Both the position numbers and the translations under genes were made by a program. This document shows positions 44,122 to 53,660 of a stretch of 64,000 bases of DNA, piece by piece. Source of the DNA: Nafulsella turpanensis ZLM-10. Its GTDB lineage: Bacteria; Bacteroidota; Bacteroidia; Cytophagales; Cyclobacteriaceae. Below the pieces are notes generated by a model. It saw only the letters and a program-made list of their open reading frames with translations. It was not told the DNA's origin and did no database searches. Each line of letters opens with the position of its first letter. The first letter of the stretch is position 1. The DNA lies in NCBI RefSeq assembly GCF_000346615.1, contig NZ_ANNU01000025.1, positions 49,568-113,567 of the forward strand, given 5' to 3'.

Positions 44122-44787
44122 TTAATATTTAACAATCCAGACGTTCTCTCCAAATTTGGCTCGTAAACTATCTAATTCAGCCTGCAGGTCTACAAGGCTT
44201 TCTGCATCTTTAACGCTTAAGCGGTAGAATTTTCGTGTACCGGAAGGCTCAATTATTTTTGCATCGGTTCCTTTACTGGCTAATTCTTCGGCATAATCCC
44301 GGGCAAGGTCTGCATCAATAAAACTTCCTGCCACAACATAATAGCGACCGGTACGGCTGGATACGCTGCTGATCGTGCCCATTTCCGGTTCTTCTTCCGC
44401 CGCAACCCATTCCTCCTCCGCAGGCACTTCTTCAGGGGCTGTTTCTTCCGCAATAACGGTAGCCTCTACTGCTTTTTTAGGAGTTTCGGCAATCAGCTCC
44501 GGCTCAGTACCGGCATCAATGAGAAAGAAATAAACAAAAATTCCGGCTAAGACTAAAATAACCCCCAGCGCAGTCCACATTGGCCAGCTGGAAGCTTTTT
44601 GCTGAGGCTGAATATCTTCATCGGCAACGTATTGGTTATGAGTAGTTTCCTCCTCGTACACGGCCCACTCCTGTTGAATAGGGGTATACTCTGCTTCAGG
44701 CAAACCGTATTCATTGTCGGCATCGTTATAAGGGGGCTTTCCAGCCTCCTCATCGTTCTTCCTGTTTTGGTCGTCTTTCTCGATCAT
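44122..44787 (-). CDS. SPOR-domain membrane protein
   Basis: A 221-residue protein. Acidic cytosolic N-terminus (about 1-65), one transmembrane helix (MWTALGVILVLAGIFVYFFLI), a Glu/Ala-rich periplasmic linker (about 95-140) and a C-terminal SPOR domain (RYYVVAGSFIDADLARDYAEEL to the end). SPOR domains bind denuded peptidoglycan, typically at division sites. It lies one base before exbB, tying cell-wall binding to the ExbBD motor in one transcript. Confidence 0.9.
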   Translation of the reverse strand: MIEKDDQNRKNDEEAGKPPYNDADNEYGLPEAEYTPIQQEWAVYEEETTHNQYVADEDIQPQQKASSWPMWTALGVILVLAGIFVYFFLIDAGTEPELIAETPKKAVEATVIAEETAPEEVPAEEEWVAAEEEPEMGTISSVSSRTGRYYVVAGSFIDADLARDYAEELASKGTDAKIIEPSGTRKFYRLSVKDAESLVDLQAELDSLRAKFGENVWIVKY

Positions 44788-44998
44788 CTTATTCTGATTA
44801 AAACCGGATAATTATGGATATGCAATAGAAAATGATGCGTAAAACTAGCTATTTTTTACCAGCCAAAAAAAGGCGTGGGTTTATCTTCCTGTAAGTTTTA
44901 AGCTTAATTTGAGGGTTTTGCTGGTGGTAAGAAATCTATTCAATCTTAATAATAAGTATATTTCCTATTTTTTCACAATAAGCTACGGAAAGATTAAT

Positions 44999-46654
44999 TT
45001 AAAAAGCATAACTACCTCCAATAGTCACAACTATTCCTCTGGACGGATAGTGGTAGTAACGCTCAAACTGTTGCGAAAGAATATTTTCCAGCTGCAGAAA
45101 AGCGGCTGCCTGAGGTGAAAACAGGTATTCAATCCCTACCCCTAAATCAGCAATTGGCTTCAGCTCCACTTCAGTATCCAGGGTGCCAATTTCTCTGGCA
45201 GTAATACCACCCAGAACAAAAGCATTAGCAGAAAAAAGGATTTTGTCATACAGGTTATAGTTAGCCAGCCATTCCACTTTATATTCCGGTTTGTGCCAGG
45301 CAGCGGCTACATCATCAGTATTATAGGCAAAATAGTCCGCACGAAGGGAGGTAAGAAATCGGTCAGTTACCGTATAGCTTAATTCACCATAGCCATTTAC
45401 AATCGCAGTATTCCCATTATCATATATTACCTCAAATCGGCTACTATCTTCCAGGCTATTTACGAAGAAGAACATATTCTTGTAGTTTGCCACAGAAAAA
45501 CCGGCTCCAAAACCAAATCCACCGCCTATTCGGCCTTTTACATTGCCATAGAAATCGATGGTCTTGTTGCTGTGAAGCAATGGTAGATACTCTCCTACAA
45601 AAGGATTTTCGTTTACTAATGACTGGTAAGTAAATGGAAGAATGTTTCCCTCAACACCAATCCATGCTTCTACACTTTCTGAAGGTGTAATGCGTACCTC
45701 TGCCCTTGGGTAAAAATGGAGCTGATCAGCATTTCCTGCCGTATCATTTTCATAAGCAATATTAAAACCTGCGAGTATTTCTACGGGAGCATAATCGAAA
45801 CGAAAGGCCGGAGAAACCCGGAAAACATTCCGGCTGAGGCTTGTGCTATCTTTATAATTAGATACCAAGAGATCTGAATCGAGACGAACACCCAGCACAT
45901 CGCTTAACTCGTAGCGGAGGGTACCTTCAGCCATTCCTAAATTTTCCCTGGCATCTAAAAAGCTGCTGGTCCTGTAAAATGCCACACCTGCACCCAATCC
46001 TAATCGGTCATTTTCTGCATTCTTTATGGCCAGCCGGGCACCCATCTGGTTAAAGACCTGCTTTAGTCCTGATTTTTCAGGGTCCAGAGCTTCTTCATCA
46101 TAACCGTAAAAATTAAAGCGGCTTCGCTGGTAGTATGCCTCACTGTCGAGAGTTAGGTTACGGCCAAAAAATTTGGCGTGTCCTTTAATCTTATTTTTGC
46201 TGTAGCCGCTGTTGCCTTTATCTACCGGGCCTCTGGCGGCCCCTCTGTGCTTAAGCTCAAGCCCGTAAAGGGAGCTCGGATTTTTTTCACTATTGATCCA
46301 GGCATCCAGGTAGGTGGAGAAGTAGTTACCAACGCCCGCCTTAATGTAGTGATTGTAATATGGTACAGGCGGATCGGCCTTTATCGTCAACACCCTAACC
46401 GTCGGATCAACCGGTTTCAGCTGAAGAGAAAATTCAGGGAACTGATACCGGATATTCTCTTTACGCTCACTCAGCTTTTGAGGGGGAACCTTTTGGTATG
46501 AGCGGACTGCAGGAGGTAGCTCATTTTCTCTCTCCTTCACAATAACCACTTCTTCGCTTCCAATTTCGGCTTCGGTTTGCCATGGCTGTTGCTGGGCAAA
46601 AACAGGGCCTGCCGCTAAGCTTAAAATAAAAGTAAGATTCCTGAATTTTCTCAT
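44999..46654 (-). CDS. Outer-membrane beta-barrel protein (TonB receptor-like barrel without plug)
   Basis: A 551-residue protein with a signal peptide (NLTFILSLAAGPVFAQQ), a short periplasmic N-terminal region (about 25-95) and then a continuous beta-barrel of alternating aromatic strands ending GGSYAF, with a terminal phenylalanine as in Bam substrates. There is no CarboxypepD_reg-like or plug domain, so it is not a standard TonB-dependent receptor. It sits between a 1007-residue TPR gene (37-base gap) and the SPOR/ExbBD/TonB genes, suggesting an outer-membrane part of a trans-envelope assembly. Confidence 0.8.
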   Translation of the reverse strand: MRKFRNLTFILSLAAGPVFAQQQPWQTEAEIGSEEVVIVKERENELPPAVRSYQKVPPQKLSERKENIRYQFPEFSLQLKPVDPTVRVLTIKADPPVPYYNHYIKAGVGNYFSTYLDAWINSEKNPSSLYGLELKHRGAARGPVDKGNSGYSKNKIKGHAKFFGRNLTLDSEAYYQRSRFNFYGYDEEALDPEKSGLKQVFNQMGARLAIKNAENDRLGLGAGVAFYRTSSFLDARENLGMAEGTLRYELSDVLGVRLDSDLLVSNYKDSTSLSRNVFRVSPAFRFDYAPVEILAGFNIAYENDTAGNADQLHFYPRAEVRITPSESVEAWIGVEGNILPFTYQSLVNENPFVGEYLPLLHSNKTIDFYGNVKGRIGGGFGFGAGFSVANYKNMFFFVNSLEDSSRFEVIYDNGNTAIVNGYGELSYTVTDRFLTSLRADYFAYNTDDVAAAWHKPEYKVEWLANYNLYDKILFSANAFVLGGITAREIGTLDTEVELKPIADLGVGIEYLFSPQAAAFLQLENILSQQFERYYHYPSRGIVVTIGGSYAF

Positions 46655-46691
46655 GAAATAATCTTATGCATCTACTACAATTCCTGCCTCT

Positions 46692-49600
46692 TTATTTTCT
46701 GGCAGTGGTGTCGGTAATAACAGGGGTTTGGGCAGCCTCTTGTTTTTCGATGGCGGCAAGTTTGGCTTTTGCCTCCTCAACAATACGGGCATCTTTGGAA
46801 TTAGCGATAATAGACTTGAGAGTCTCTTTCGCCTGGAAGAGTTCGCCCATCTGGCGGTAGTTTTCAGCAATGAGAATAAAAGATTTGCCTAACCAGTAGC
46901 GGTACATAGAGTAGTTGCTGTTAAAGGCAAAAAGGGTTTCTACAGACTGCTGGTATTTTTTCTGATTGTGCTGAATAAGAGCAATCATATACTGAGCTTC
47001 TGCCCCGTTCTCATCTTTTGCGGCATTGGTTGTTTGAAGAAAAGCCTCCATCGCCTCCTCATAATTACCTTTTGCAAAATTAATCTTTCCTTTATAAAGA
47101 AGTGCTTTGTTCTCCACATTGGCTCCGGAGCCTCCCATTTCTAATAAACGGTTGGCATAATAACTGGCGGAATCATACTTGTTTTGAAGGTAGAACGATT
47201 CCATTAAACCAACAAAAGCATCAGTTTGCTGACGCTTGTTGGTAGAGCCTGAAGCTAACTTTCTGTAATAATCGACTGCCTGCTGGTAGTTCTCGTTTTT
47301 GTAAGCAATTTCCGCTACCCGGTTTAAGGCTCTTTGCCTTAAAGGGCCTTTTTCATTATCGGCCAGGGCAACATAATAAGAGAGGGCTTCCTGGTCCCGG
47401 TTTAAGCGGTAAAGAGATTCAGCCAGGTAAAAACGGGCTTCACCAGCATTGCTGCCATTGGGATAGTTGCGAAGGTAGGCCTGCAGGTTTTCAATTGCTT
47501 TCTCATATCGTTGAGAGAAGTAAACTGCTTTGATTGTTTCAAACTCCACATTTTCAAGCGACTTGTCAGATGGGTTCGCATTTTTGTAGAGGACCAGGTA
47601 TTTGTCGAATTCATCTGTTCTTCCTAAAAGCGCCAGGGTTTCCTGCAAGCCAATCAGGGCACTGTTAGCTGTTTGGTGTGAAGGGTATTCCTTCAAAAGC
47701 TGTTGGTAATTCTGGGCAGCTCTTTCGTATTCTTTCTGGTTGAAGTAAGCTACTGCAATACTTCTTAAGGCATAAGGAATGAACGGGCTGTTCGGCTGGC
47801 TTTGCTGAAGCTTCTTAAAGCCACTGATGGCTTCCTGGTAATTCCCCATTTCAAGCTGAAGCTGTGCTTTGTTGTACAGCGCATCGTCGTAATAAGGAGA
47901 GCGACCGAATTTTTCCAGTACAGTGTTCCATGCATTTAAGGCTTCCTGTTCCCGGTCATTAATGCTATTTACTAAGCCCAGCTGGAAGTAAGCATAATCC
48001 TGCTCAGGGTTACCTTCCCGTATCGCTTTTCTATACGTATCAATGGCATTGCCATAAATTTTATTGGCATAATAGCTATCTGCCAGCCTGAGAAGGGCGT
48101 CATTATAAAACTGCGCTTTTTCACCACCACGATCTACATACTCTTTAAAGTGGGTAAGTGCGCGGTCGTACTGTTCAGTATTATAATAAGCATAGCCGAT
48201 GCCATAGCGGCTGGCCAGGTGAAGCGGGTTATTCGGGCGGGTGTTCCGGAAAACAGCGGCATATGAATTAATGGCCTCATTCCACTTTTTACCGATAGAA
48301 TAAGCTTCTCCACTCCAGTAATTTGCTTTTGCCACCAGTTCTTCATTTTGTGGGTACCGGAGCGACTTTTCAAACATCTGAACTGCCTGATAGAATTTGG
48401 CATCATTGAATAACTCTGTTCCTTTCAGGTAACTTACTTCCTGGTAAGTTTCCCTGATTTCCGGGCTTTTATTGTCCAGTTGCTCCATATAGGCCAGGGC
48501 CTGGCCGTAGTCGTTAGAGTTTAGGAGCGATTTACTGAGTAGCTCCTTTGCTTCTTTTAAATAGGGCGAGCGGGCATATTCCTGGGTAAAGCTTTTTAAC
48601 TGCTCTGCTGCCTCCTGATAGTTTCCAAGCTCGTAGTTAATTTTGGCCAGTGCAAATTTGCTTTCCTCTGCGATTTCTTTATTAAAATTCATAGAGGCGG
48701 CCTTTTTAAAGGCTGTTTGGGCAAAAGGCTTATTTCCTTCCTGAACATAGAGGGTTCCAAGGTAGTAGGCAGCATACTGTCCCAGAGAATCAGGATTGTC
48801 AGCAACTAATTTAAAATTCTTTAAGGCTTCCTCCTCCTGTTCACTTTTATATTGAGCATAAGCCATACGATAGCGCAGCCCTTCCTCCAGCTTCTTTCCT
48901 TGGGCATAATCTTCGAAGCGGGTTGCTGCTTTTTCATACTGGCCCTTCTGGTAATACGCTTCTGCCACTAACTGCTCCAGTTCATCTTTCTGGCCCCTTC
49001 TTCCTTTGCCTGCCTCTTCTGCATAAGCAATCAATTTATCATACTGGCCCTGGCGGTAATAAATAGTGGCTATAAGAGAAGGTACCACCTGCTCGTAAGC
49101 TTCATTTTTTGCTGCCCGCTGAAGGTCATAGATAGCCTGGTCATATTCACCACGGTTAAAGTAAATGTAACCTGCATAATAGCTGGCAGCATAGGTATAG
49201 CGGTTATCTGTCCTTTTCAGCTGGTTAAAACGTTCAAGGGCTTTATCGAACTCTCTGTTGCTGAAGTAGGTGTAGGCCAGATTAAAATTCACTTCTTCGC
49301 GTTGGGGCTGCGTTAATTGCGAAACATTTACTTTTTCAAAGTAATTTGCTGCTTTGCTGTATTTTTTATCATTATAATAAAACCTGCCTAATTCATAATA
49401 AGCCAGGATGGCTTTAGGGTGATTTTCATGATAGCGGATAAAGTTCTCCGTCAGGCTTTCAGCATCATCATTATATAAGTGCAGGGCACAAAGGGCGACA
49501 TAGTATTTTGCTTCGGCCTGCTGCAGGTCCTCTCGACCGGTTTTTTCCAGGTACTCCTCAAAAGTATGTCTTGCTGCTCCCCACTGTTCCTTATGGAGCA

Positions 49601-49715
49601 GGGCTAACCCCTTCTCATAGAGCTTTTCTTCCTCCTGCCGAATAGCAGGATCCTGCCCGTAAAGAGCAGTGGAGAGCCACAAAAGAAGGAAACATGTTAG
49701 CAGGTGACGACTCAT
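46692..49715 (-). CDS. Large periplasmic TPR protein
   Basis: A 1007-residue protein with a signal peptide (HLLTCFLLLWLSTALYGQ) followed by at least twenty tetratricopeptide repeats across almost its entire length, such as YEKGLALLHKEQWGAARHTF and AIYDLQRAAKN. The C-terminus is a short charged tail with no sorting domain. TPR arrays are protein-binding scaffolds. It heads the leftward cluster TPR - beta-barrel - SPOR - ExbB - ExbD - TonB, so it is likely a periplasmic scaffold for that assembly, a role comparable to CpoB/YbgF in Tol-Pal. This comparison is inference. Confidence 0.88.
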   Translation of the reverse strand: MSRHLLTCFLLLWLSTALYGQDPAIRQEEEKLYEKGLALLHKEQWGAARHTFEEYLEKTGREDLQQAEAKYYVALCALHLYNDDAESLTENFIRYHENHPKAILAYYELGRFYYNDKKYSKAANYFEKVNVSQLTQPQREEVNFNLAYTYFSNREFDKALERFNQLKRTDNRYTYAASYYAGYIYFNRGEYDQAIYDLQRAAKNEAYEQVVPSLIATIYYRQGQYDKLIAYAEEAGKGRRGQKDELEQLVAEAYYQKGQYEKAATRFEDYAQGKKLEEGLRYRMAYAQYKSEQEEEALKNFKLVADNPDSLGQYAAYYLGTLYVQEGNKPFAQTAFKKAASMNFNKEIAEESKFALAKINYELGNYQEAAEQLKSFTQEYARSPYLKEAKELLSKSLLNSNDYGQALAYMEQLDNKSPEIRETYQEVSYLKGTELFNDAKFYQAVQMFEKSLRYPQNEELVAKANYWSGEAYSIGKKWNEAINSYAAVFRNTRPNNPLHLASRYGIGYAYYNTEQYDRALTHFKEYVDRGGEKAQFYNDALLRLADSYYANKIYGNAIDTYRKAIREGNPEQDYAYFQLGLVNSINDREQEALNAWNTVLEKFGRSPYYDDALYNKAQLQLEMGNYQEAISGFKKLQQSQPNSPFIPYALRSIAVAYFNQKEYERAAQNYQQLLKEYPSHQTANSALIGLQETLALLGRTDEFDKYLVLYKNANPSDKSLENVEFETIKAVYFSQRYEKAIENLQAYLRNYPNGSNAGEARFYLAESLYRLNRDQEALSYYVALADNEKGPLRQRALNRVAEIAYKNENYQQAVDYYRKLASGSTNKRQQTDAFVGLMESFYLQNKYDSASYYANRLLEMGGSGANVENKALLYKGKINFAKGNYEEAMEAFLQTTNAAKDENGAEAQYMIALIQHNQKKYQQSVETLFAFNSNYSMYRYWLGKSFILIAENYRQMGELFQAKETLKSIIANSKDARIVEEAKAKLAAIEKQEAAQTPVITDTTARK

Positions 49716-50239
49716 ATTTTTTTGTACTATTTAGTGCTCCTATTCTATTAAACGACCTGCCTTGCCAGACAGGTATTCAAGCATGCAAATTTTACATTTT
49801 ATTTAACTTAAGCAAGTATTTCAGCGCAATTATTCCCAAAATCTTACCTGCCTTTTCTTAAAGCTTTTATCAAAGGATATTTCCGTAAAAACATGAATTC
49901 CAGGAATTTAATACATTGTGCCTAAAGAATGTGTTGAAGATCTAAGCTTCAGGTTTGCCACTTCCAAAGTTCTAATAATTTTATTTTAATGGTAGGCAGG
50001 CTCACCGGTAAAAGAAAGGTAAGTCGCTCATTTATTTTTCATTATCCTGGTTTTGGTCCTGAATTAAAAAGTCAAAACTCAGCTGATAAATCCGAAAAGT
50101 ACCAGCCACAGGCAATAAAAGGTACTTATTTAAACACTTACCATATATTACACGAACAAGAATGCCTCCCAGCTGTTAAAAGATTAAGAAAAATATAGCT
50201 GACATTATTTTCTTTTCATTCATTAAATCTTTAAAATTC

Positions 50240-50277
50240 GCCCGGAAATAAAGGTACTTTTGTATGCCCGGAAATAA
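50240..50277. repeat. 12-base direct repeat around a -7 box
   Basis: GCCCGGAAATAA occurs at 50240-50251 and again at 50266-50277, a spacing of 26 bases, about two and a half helical turns. The -7 box at 50255-50262 lies exactly between the copies. Confidence 0.6.
50255..50262 (+). promoter_or_regulatory. -7 box upstream of the MBL-fold gene
   Basis: TACTTTTG matches TAnnTTTG exactly. It lies 119 bases before the ATG at 50381, giving a long leader; a weaker box (TAGCTTCG at 50361) is nearer. It is placed between two direct repeat copies. Confidence 0.45.
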
Positions 50278-50380
50278 GTGGGTGAAATACATGTTTCGTG
50301 CCTTTATAGAGGAAAAAAAGAAGTCGCTTTGAAAAGGAAGGCGGCTCCATATTTTCAAGCTAGCTTCGTGTACTTTTATT

Positions 50381-51373
50381 ATGGGGAAATTTATCTACAA
50401 CTCCAGTTTACCATTCGTCAAAAACAATTATAACGGGAACCGAATTGAAAAGGATCGCTTCACTAATTTTCCTTTTCCCGACCCCGATCCTTCCTTTAAA
50501 AAAGTATTGAAGTGGAAGTTGAGCAGCAATCCCCAGGCGGCCCAGAAGAAATCTGATCCTTTTAAACTGGATGTTGAGTTTATGCCTTCCCTGCCGGAAG
50601 AAAAGGGAAACTATCTTATTTGGCTTGGGCATGCTTCCTTCTTTATTCAGTACAATGGGATTCGGATTATAACAGATCCTGTTTTCGGAAACCTGCCGCT
50701 CATCCAGCGCAAAGCTCCACTTCCGCTGCCAATTGAGGAACTAAAAGGCCTGGACTATATTCTTATCTCCCACAGCCACCGCGACCACTTCGATAAAAGC
50801 TCTATTCAGCAGCTTCTGAAGCAAAACACCAAAGCAGTGGTTTTGGGCCCACTCAGAATGGAAAACCTGTTGAGGAAAACAGATGGAGATATTCATTTTC
50901 AGCAGGCTGGCTGGTATCAGAAATTTGATACAAAAAAAAATATTTCCATTGCTTTCCTGCCGGCAATCCACTGGCACCGTCGTGGTTTGTTTGATTATAA
51001 TGCTGTTTTATGGGGTAGCTTTTTAATTTCTGGCGGTACGGAAAAAATTTATTTTGGAGGGGATTCTGCCTTTGGGCGCCACTATCAGGAAATTTATGAC
51101 ACTGTTGGTGCCCAGGATATTTCTTTAATGCCTGTTGGTGCCTATAAACCTTCTTTTTTGATGAAGGGCTCCCATATGTCGCCCGATGAGGCCGTAAAAG
51201 CAGCGGATATACTGCGGACAAAGACTCTCATTCCCATGCATTATGGTACCTTTGACGTTTCCGATGAACCATTAGGAGAGCCGGTAGAGAGATTACTACA
51301 GTTAGATGAAATGGAAAAGATAAATGCGAAACTGGAGATTATTAAGCCCGGTGCTATTTTCAAATTCAGCTAA
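50381..51373 (+). CDS. Metallo-beta-lactamase-fold hydrolase (NAPE-PLD/UlaG-like)
   Basis: A 330-residue protein with the MBL zinc site HSHRDHFD, the preceding WLGHASFFIQYNGIRIITDPVF typical of the NAPE-PLD/UlaG branch, HWHRRG, FGGDSAFG and PMHYGTF. No signal peptide. Members hydrolyse phosphodiester or lactone bonds, including N-acyl phosphatidylethanolamine in the mammalian enzyme; the bacterial substrate is unknown. Single gene, divergent from the TPR cluster. Confidence 0.88.
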   Translation: MGKFIYNSSLPFVKNNYNGNRIEKDRFTNFPFPDPDPSFKKVLKWKLSSNPQAAQKKSDPFKLDVEFMPSLPEEKGNYLIWLGHASFFIQYNGIRIITDPVFGNLPLIQRKAPLPLPIEELKGLDYILISHSHRDHFDKSSIQQLLKQNTKAVVLGPLRMENLLRKTDGDIHFQQAGWYQKFDTKKNISIAFLPAIHWHRRGLFDYNAVLWGSFLISGGTEKIYFGGDSAFGRHYQEIYDTVGAQDISLMPVGAYKPSFLMKGSHMSPDEAVKAADILRTKTLIPMHYGTFDVSDEPLGEPVERLLQLDEMEKINAKLEIIKPGAIFKFS

Positions 51374-51426
51374 AACCATTTTTTAACTTTTCTCTTAGAA
51401 GTTAAGGACACTTTCCTTCCTTTTAC

Positions 51427-52680
51427 TTAAACCTTCCCTTCTTTTCGAATGATGACTTCTGCAGCAAAGGCTCCCGAACGCATCGCCCCGTTTATGGAGC
51501 CGTTGAGCAGGTGGTCACCACAAACATAAAGACCTGGAGATAAACAAATGCTGCTATCAGCTAATTGTTGTTGCACATGGCGCTGGTCGGGTAAAGCATA
51601 GCGTATTTTGATGTTTTTAATGTGATGCCAGTCCTGCACCTGCTGACCGAAATAAGGCTTTAATTCCTGCTTTATGTGTTTTATCGCTTCCTGATTATTT
51701 TGCTCCACTATCCCGATTACTGAAACGGAAATCAGGCTCTTCGAGCCTGGGGCATAGGCACGGCTTAATTCTGAAGGGACACATAAGTGATTGACAAAAC
51801 GATTTGGTTTGGTGTTCAGCACCAAAAAGGGGCCCTTAACCGGCGTTTTATCGGCCGAAAAATAGAAGGTCGTAATGCTGCTGCAGTTTGTTTTTACCTC
51901 AGGCAAATAGTCATTGGTAAGGCCACAGGCTTCTGTTGCCAGTAAAATAGCAGGAGCACTCCACTCCTGGCCGCTGGTAAGCCTAACGGTACCTTCTTTC
52001 ACCTCCTTCACTTTGCTTTTATAATGGATAACTCCCTCCCCTAATTGTTTGGAGAGCTGCCGCGGTATTTCCTCCATTCCCATTTCCGGAAGTGCGGCAT
52101 AGCCTTCGATAAACATCTTCAGGGTAAAATCAAACATTCGGCGGGAAGTTTGCAGTTCAGTCTCCAGGAAAATACCTGCCATAAAAGGTTGTAAAAAATT
52201 GTCAATCAGCTTTCGACTAAAGCCATACTCCTCTCTGAGCACCTCCATGGTTGGCTTTTCCTCCTGTTTAAAAATATCAACAATTGGCTTAGACTGTAGT
52301 CTCTGGGAAAGCCACAGAAGCTTCATTTTATCTGAAAAAGTACCTGCTGGGGAAAGGAGAGTGGAAATAAAAAGGGAAGGAACCCGCCGGGGATCGGCTA
52401 CCTTATGCTTTGTGCCTTCCTTAAGCAATATGGCGCCGGGAATAAACTGGCGGAGCCGGAGTTTCCGGTAGTCGAGGTACTTTTGTGTTTCCGGGTAAGC
52501 GGTTAGCATCACCTGAAAACCTTTATCAAGCAGGAATCCATCCACTTTTTCAGTACTCACCCTTCCTCCGGGCTTATCCTCCGCCTCCAGCACTACCACT
52601 TTTTTACCCGCTTTCTGCAGCTCTAAGGCGGCAGTAAGACCGGATAATCCGGCTCCCACAATAATTACATCTGTTAGCAT
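51427..52680 (-). CDS. FAD-dependent amine oxidase/phytoene-desaturase-like oxidoreductase
   Basis: A 417-residue flavoprotein. N-terminal FAD motif GAGLSGLTAALELQKAGKK with LEAEDKPGGRVST, a middle segment FLQPFMAGIFLETELQTSRRM, and a C-terminal FAD motif LYVCGDHLLNGSINGAMRSG. No membrane anchor. It belongs to the NAD(P)/FAD-dependent oxidoreductase group often annotated as protoporphyrinogen oxidase-like; the substrate is not determined. No carotenoid genes are nearby. It lies downstream of the cvfB-like gene (31-base gap) on the same strand. Confidence 0.85.
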   Translation of the reverse strand: MLTDVIIVGAGLSGLTAALELQKAGKKVVVLEAEDKPGGRVSTEKVDGFLLDKGFQVMLTAYPETQKYLDYRKLRLRQFIPGAILLKEGTKHKVADPRRVPSLFISTLLSPAGTFSDKMKLLWLSQRLQSKPIVDIFKQEEKPTMEVLREEYGFSRKLIDNFLQPFMAGIFLETELQTSRRMFDFTLKMFIEGYAALPEMGMEEIPRQLSKQLGEGVIHYKSKVKEVKEGTVRLTSGQEWSAPAILLATEACGLTNDYLPEVKTNCSSITTFYFSADKTPVKGPFLVLNTKPNRFVNHLCVPSELSRAYAPGSKSLISVSVIGIVEQNNQEAIKHIKQELKPYFGQQVQDWHHIKNIKIRYALPDQRHVQQQLADSSICLSPGLYVCGDHLLNGSINGAMRSGAFAAEVIIRKEGKV

Positions 52681-52711
52681 GTGCTTTTGGTTTCCCTGTG
52701 GAAAATGGCCT

Positions 52712-53539
52712 TTACTTCAACTTTATTTCATGGTCGGAAAGGCTGATTTTTTGCTCTTTATAAAGCATTCCTATGGCTCTTTTAAAACTCTTTTTGCTCA
52801 TGTTCAGGAGATGACTAATCTCTTCAGGCTGGCTTTTATCCCCCAGCGGAAGGCTCCCTCCCTGCTGTTCCAGCTTTTCAAGCACCTTTTCACGGTCCCC
52901 TTTCATTCCTTCTTTCCCGAAAGGTTTAAGGCTCAGGTCCAGCTTCCCATCTTCCCTCAATTTGCTCACGTAAGCCGTTTTTCGATCCCCTGTTTGAAGA
53001 GGCCCGAATACTTCGTTCCTGTAAATAAGGCCGTTATATTGCTGGTTAACTAAAACCTGGAAACCAAGGGGCGTAGTATGATAAACCCATGCTTCTACCT
53101 CCTCTCCAGGTTGAAGGGTATGTTCTTTCTCTTTTAAAAAAGACCCAATTTTACTTACTGCAATTACCCTGTTGGTTTTATAGTCGAGGCAAATCCTTAC
53201 GACCACTTTATCTCCAACTGCTGGTTTTTGTATTTGTTCGGCCTTTGGTAGTAGAAGATCCTTTTCCAGACCCCAGTCCAAAAAAGCACCAAAAGGAGCA
53301 ACCGCTTTCACTTCCAGTATGGCAAACTCTCCTACGGTAGCAGCTGGTTTCATGGTGGTAGCAATAGGCCGATCTTCCGAGTCTGTATACACAAAAACTC
53401 TTAATTCCTGCCCCACTTCTGTTCCTGCCGGTTTCCATTTTCCCGGAAGGAGCAACTCTTCTTCCCCATCGCCAAGGTACACACCAAAATCTACTTCTCT
53501 GTTTACCTTTAGGGTGTTGTATTCTCCTATATTAATCAT
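52712..53539 (-). CDS. CvfB-like RNA-binding protein with S1 domains
   Basis: A 275-residue protein with three S1-like OB folds (first at about 1-60; second around AFGAFLDWGLEKDLLLP; third around VNQQYNGLIYRNEVFGPL) and a C-terminal winged helix (LLNMSKKSFKRAIGMLYKEQ). This matches CvfB/YitL, an RNA-binding regulator of virulence genes in staphylococci. The role in Bacteroidota is unknown. Divergent from the hydroxyacyl-CoA dehydrogenase gene. Confidence 0.9.
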   Translation of the reverse strand: MINIGEYNTLKVNREVDFGVYLGDGEEELLLPGKWKPAGTEVGQELRVFVYTDSEDRPIATTMKPAATVGEFAILEVKAVAPFGAFLDWGLEKDLLLPKAEQIQKPAVGDKVVVRICLDYKTNRVIAVSKIGSFLKEKEHTLQPGEEVEAWVYHTTPLGFQVLVNQQYNGLIYRNEVFGPLQTGDRKTAYVSKLREDGKLDLSLKPFGKEGMKGDREKVLEKLEQQGGSLPLGDKSQPEEISHLLNMSKKSFKRAIGMLYKEQKISLSDHEIKLK

Positions 53540-53571
53540 GGGTTCTTAATTATCATTTATCCGCTAAACTG

Positions 53572-53579
53572 CAAAGATG
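53572..53579 (-). promoter_or_regulatory. Probable -7 box of the cvfB-like gene
   Basis: Minus strand CATCTTTG followed by CAG, one mismatch from TAnnTTTG, 33-40 bases before the ATG. Confidence 0.4.
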
Positions 53580-53621
53580 GAGATAAAGCCGGCAAATTTT
53601 AGCAGCCTGCCAGATATTTAA

Positions 53622-53629
53622 TATCTTTA
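53622..53629 (+). promoter_or_regulatory. Possible -7 box of the 3-hydroxyacyl-CoA dehydrogenase gene
   Basis: TATCTTTA followed by GG, one mismatch from TAnnTTTG, 32 bases before the ATG at 53661. Confidence 0.4.
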
Positions 53630-53660
53630 GGCCGAAAATTAAACTAAATACTTTTTAAAC

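Larger units (their letters stand above)
49716..50380. other. Divergent intergenic region between the TPR and MBL-fold genes
   Basis: About 665 bases holding the promoters of two divergent genes. A 69-codon open frame at 49989-50198 has no recognisable product and I do not call it. A 12-base direct repeat bracketing a -7 box lies at 50240-50277. No tRNA or small-RNA gene recognised. Confidence 0.45.

Noticed and set aside
49989..50198. 69-codon open frame in the TPR/MBL intergenic region
   Set aside because: No recognisable product and no promoter or leader; probably chance.
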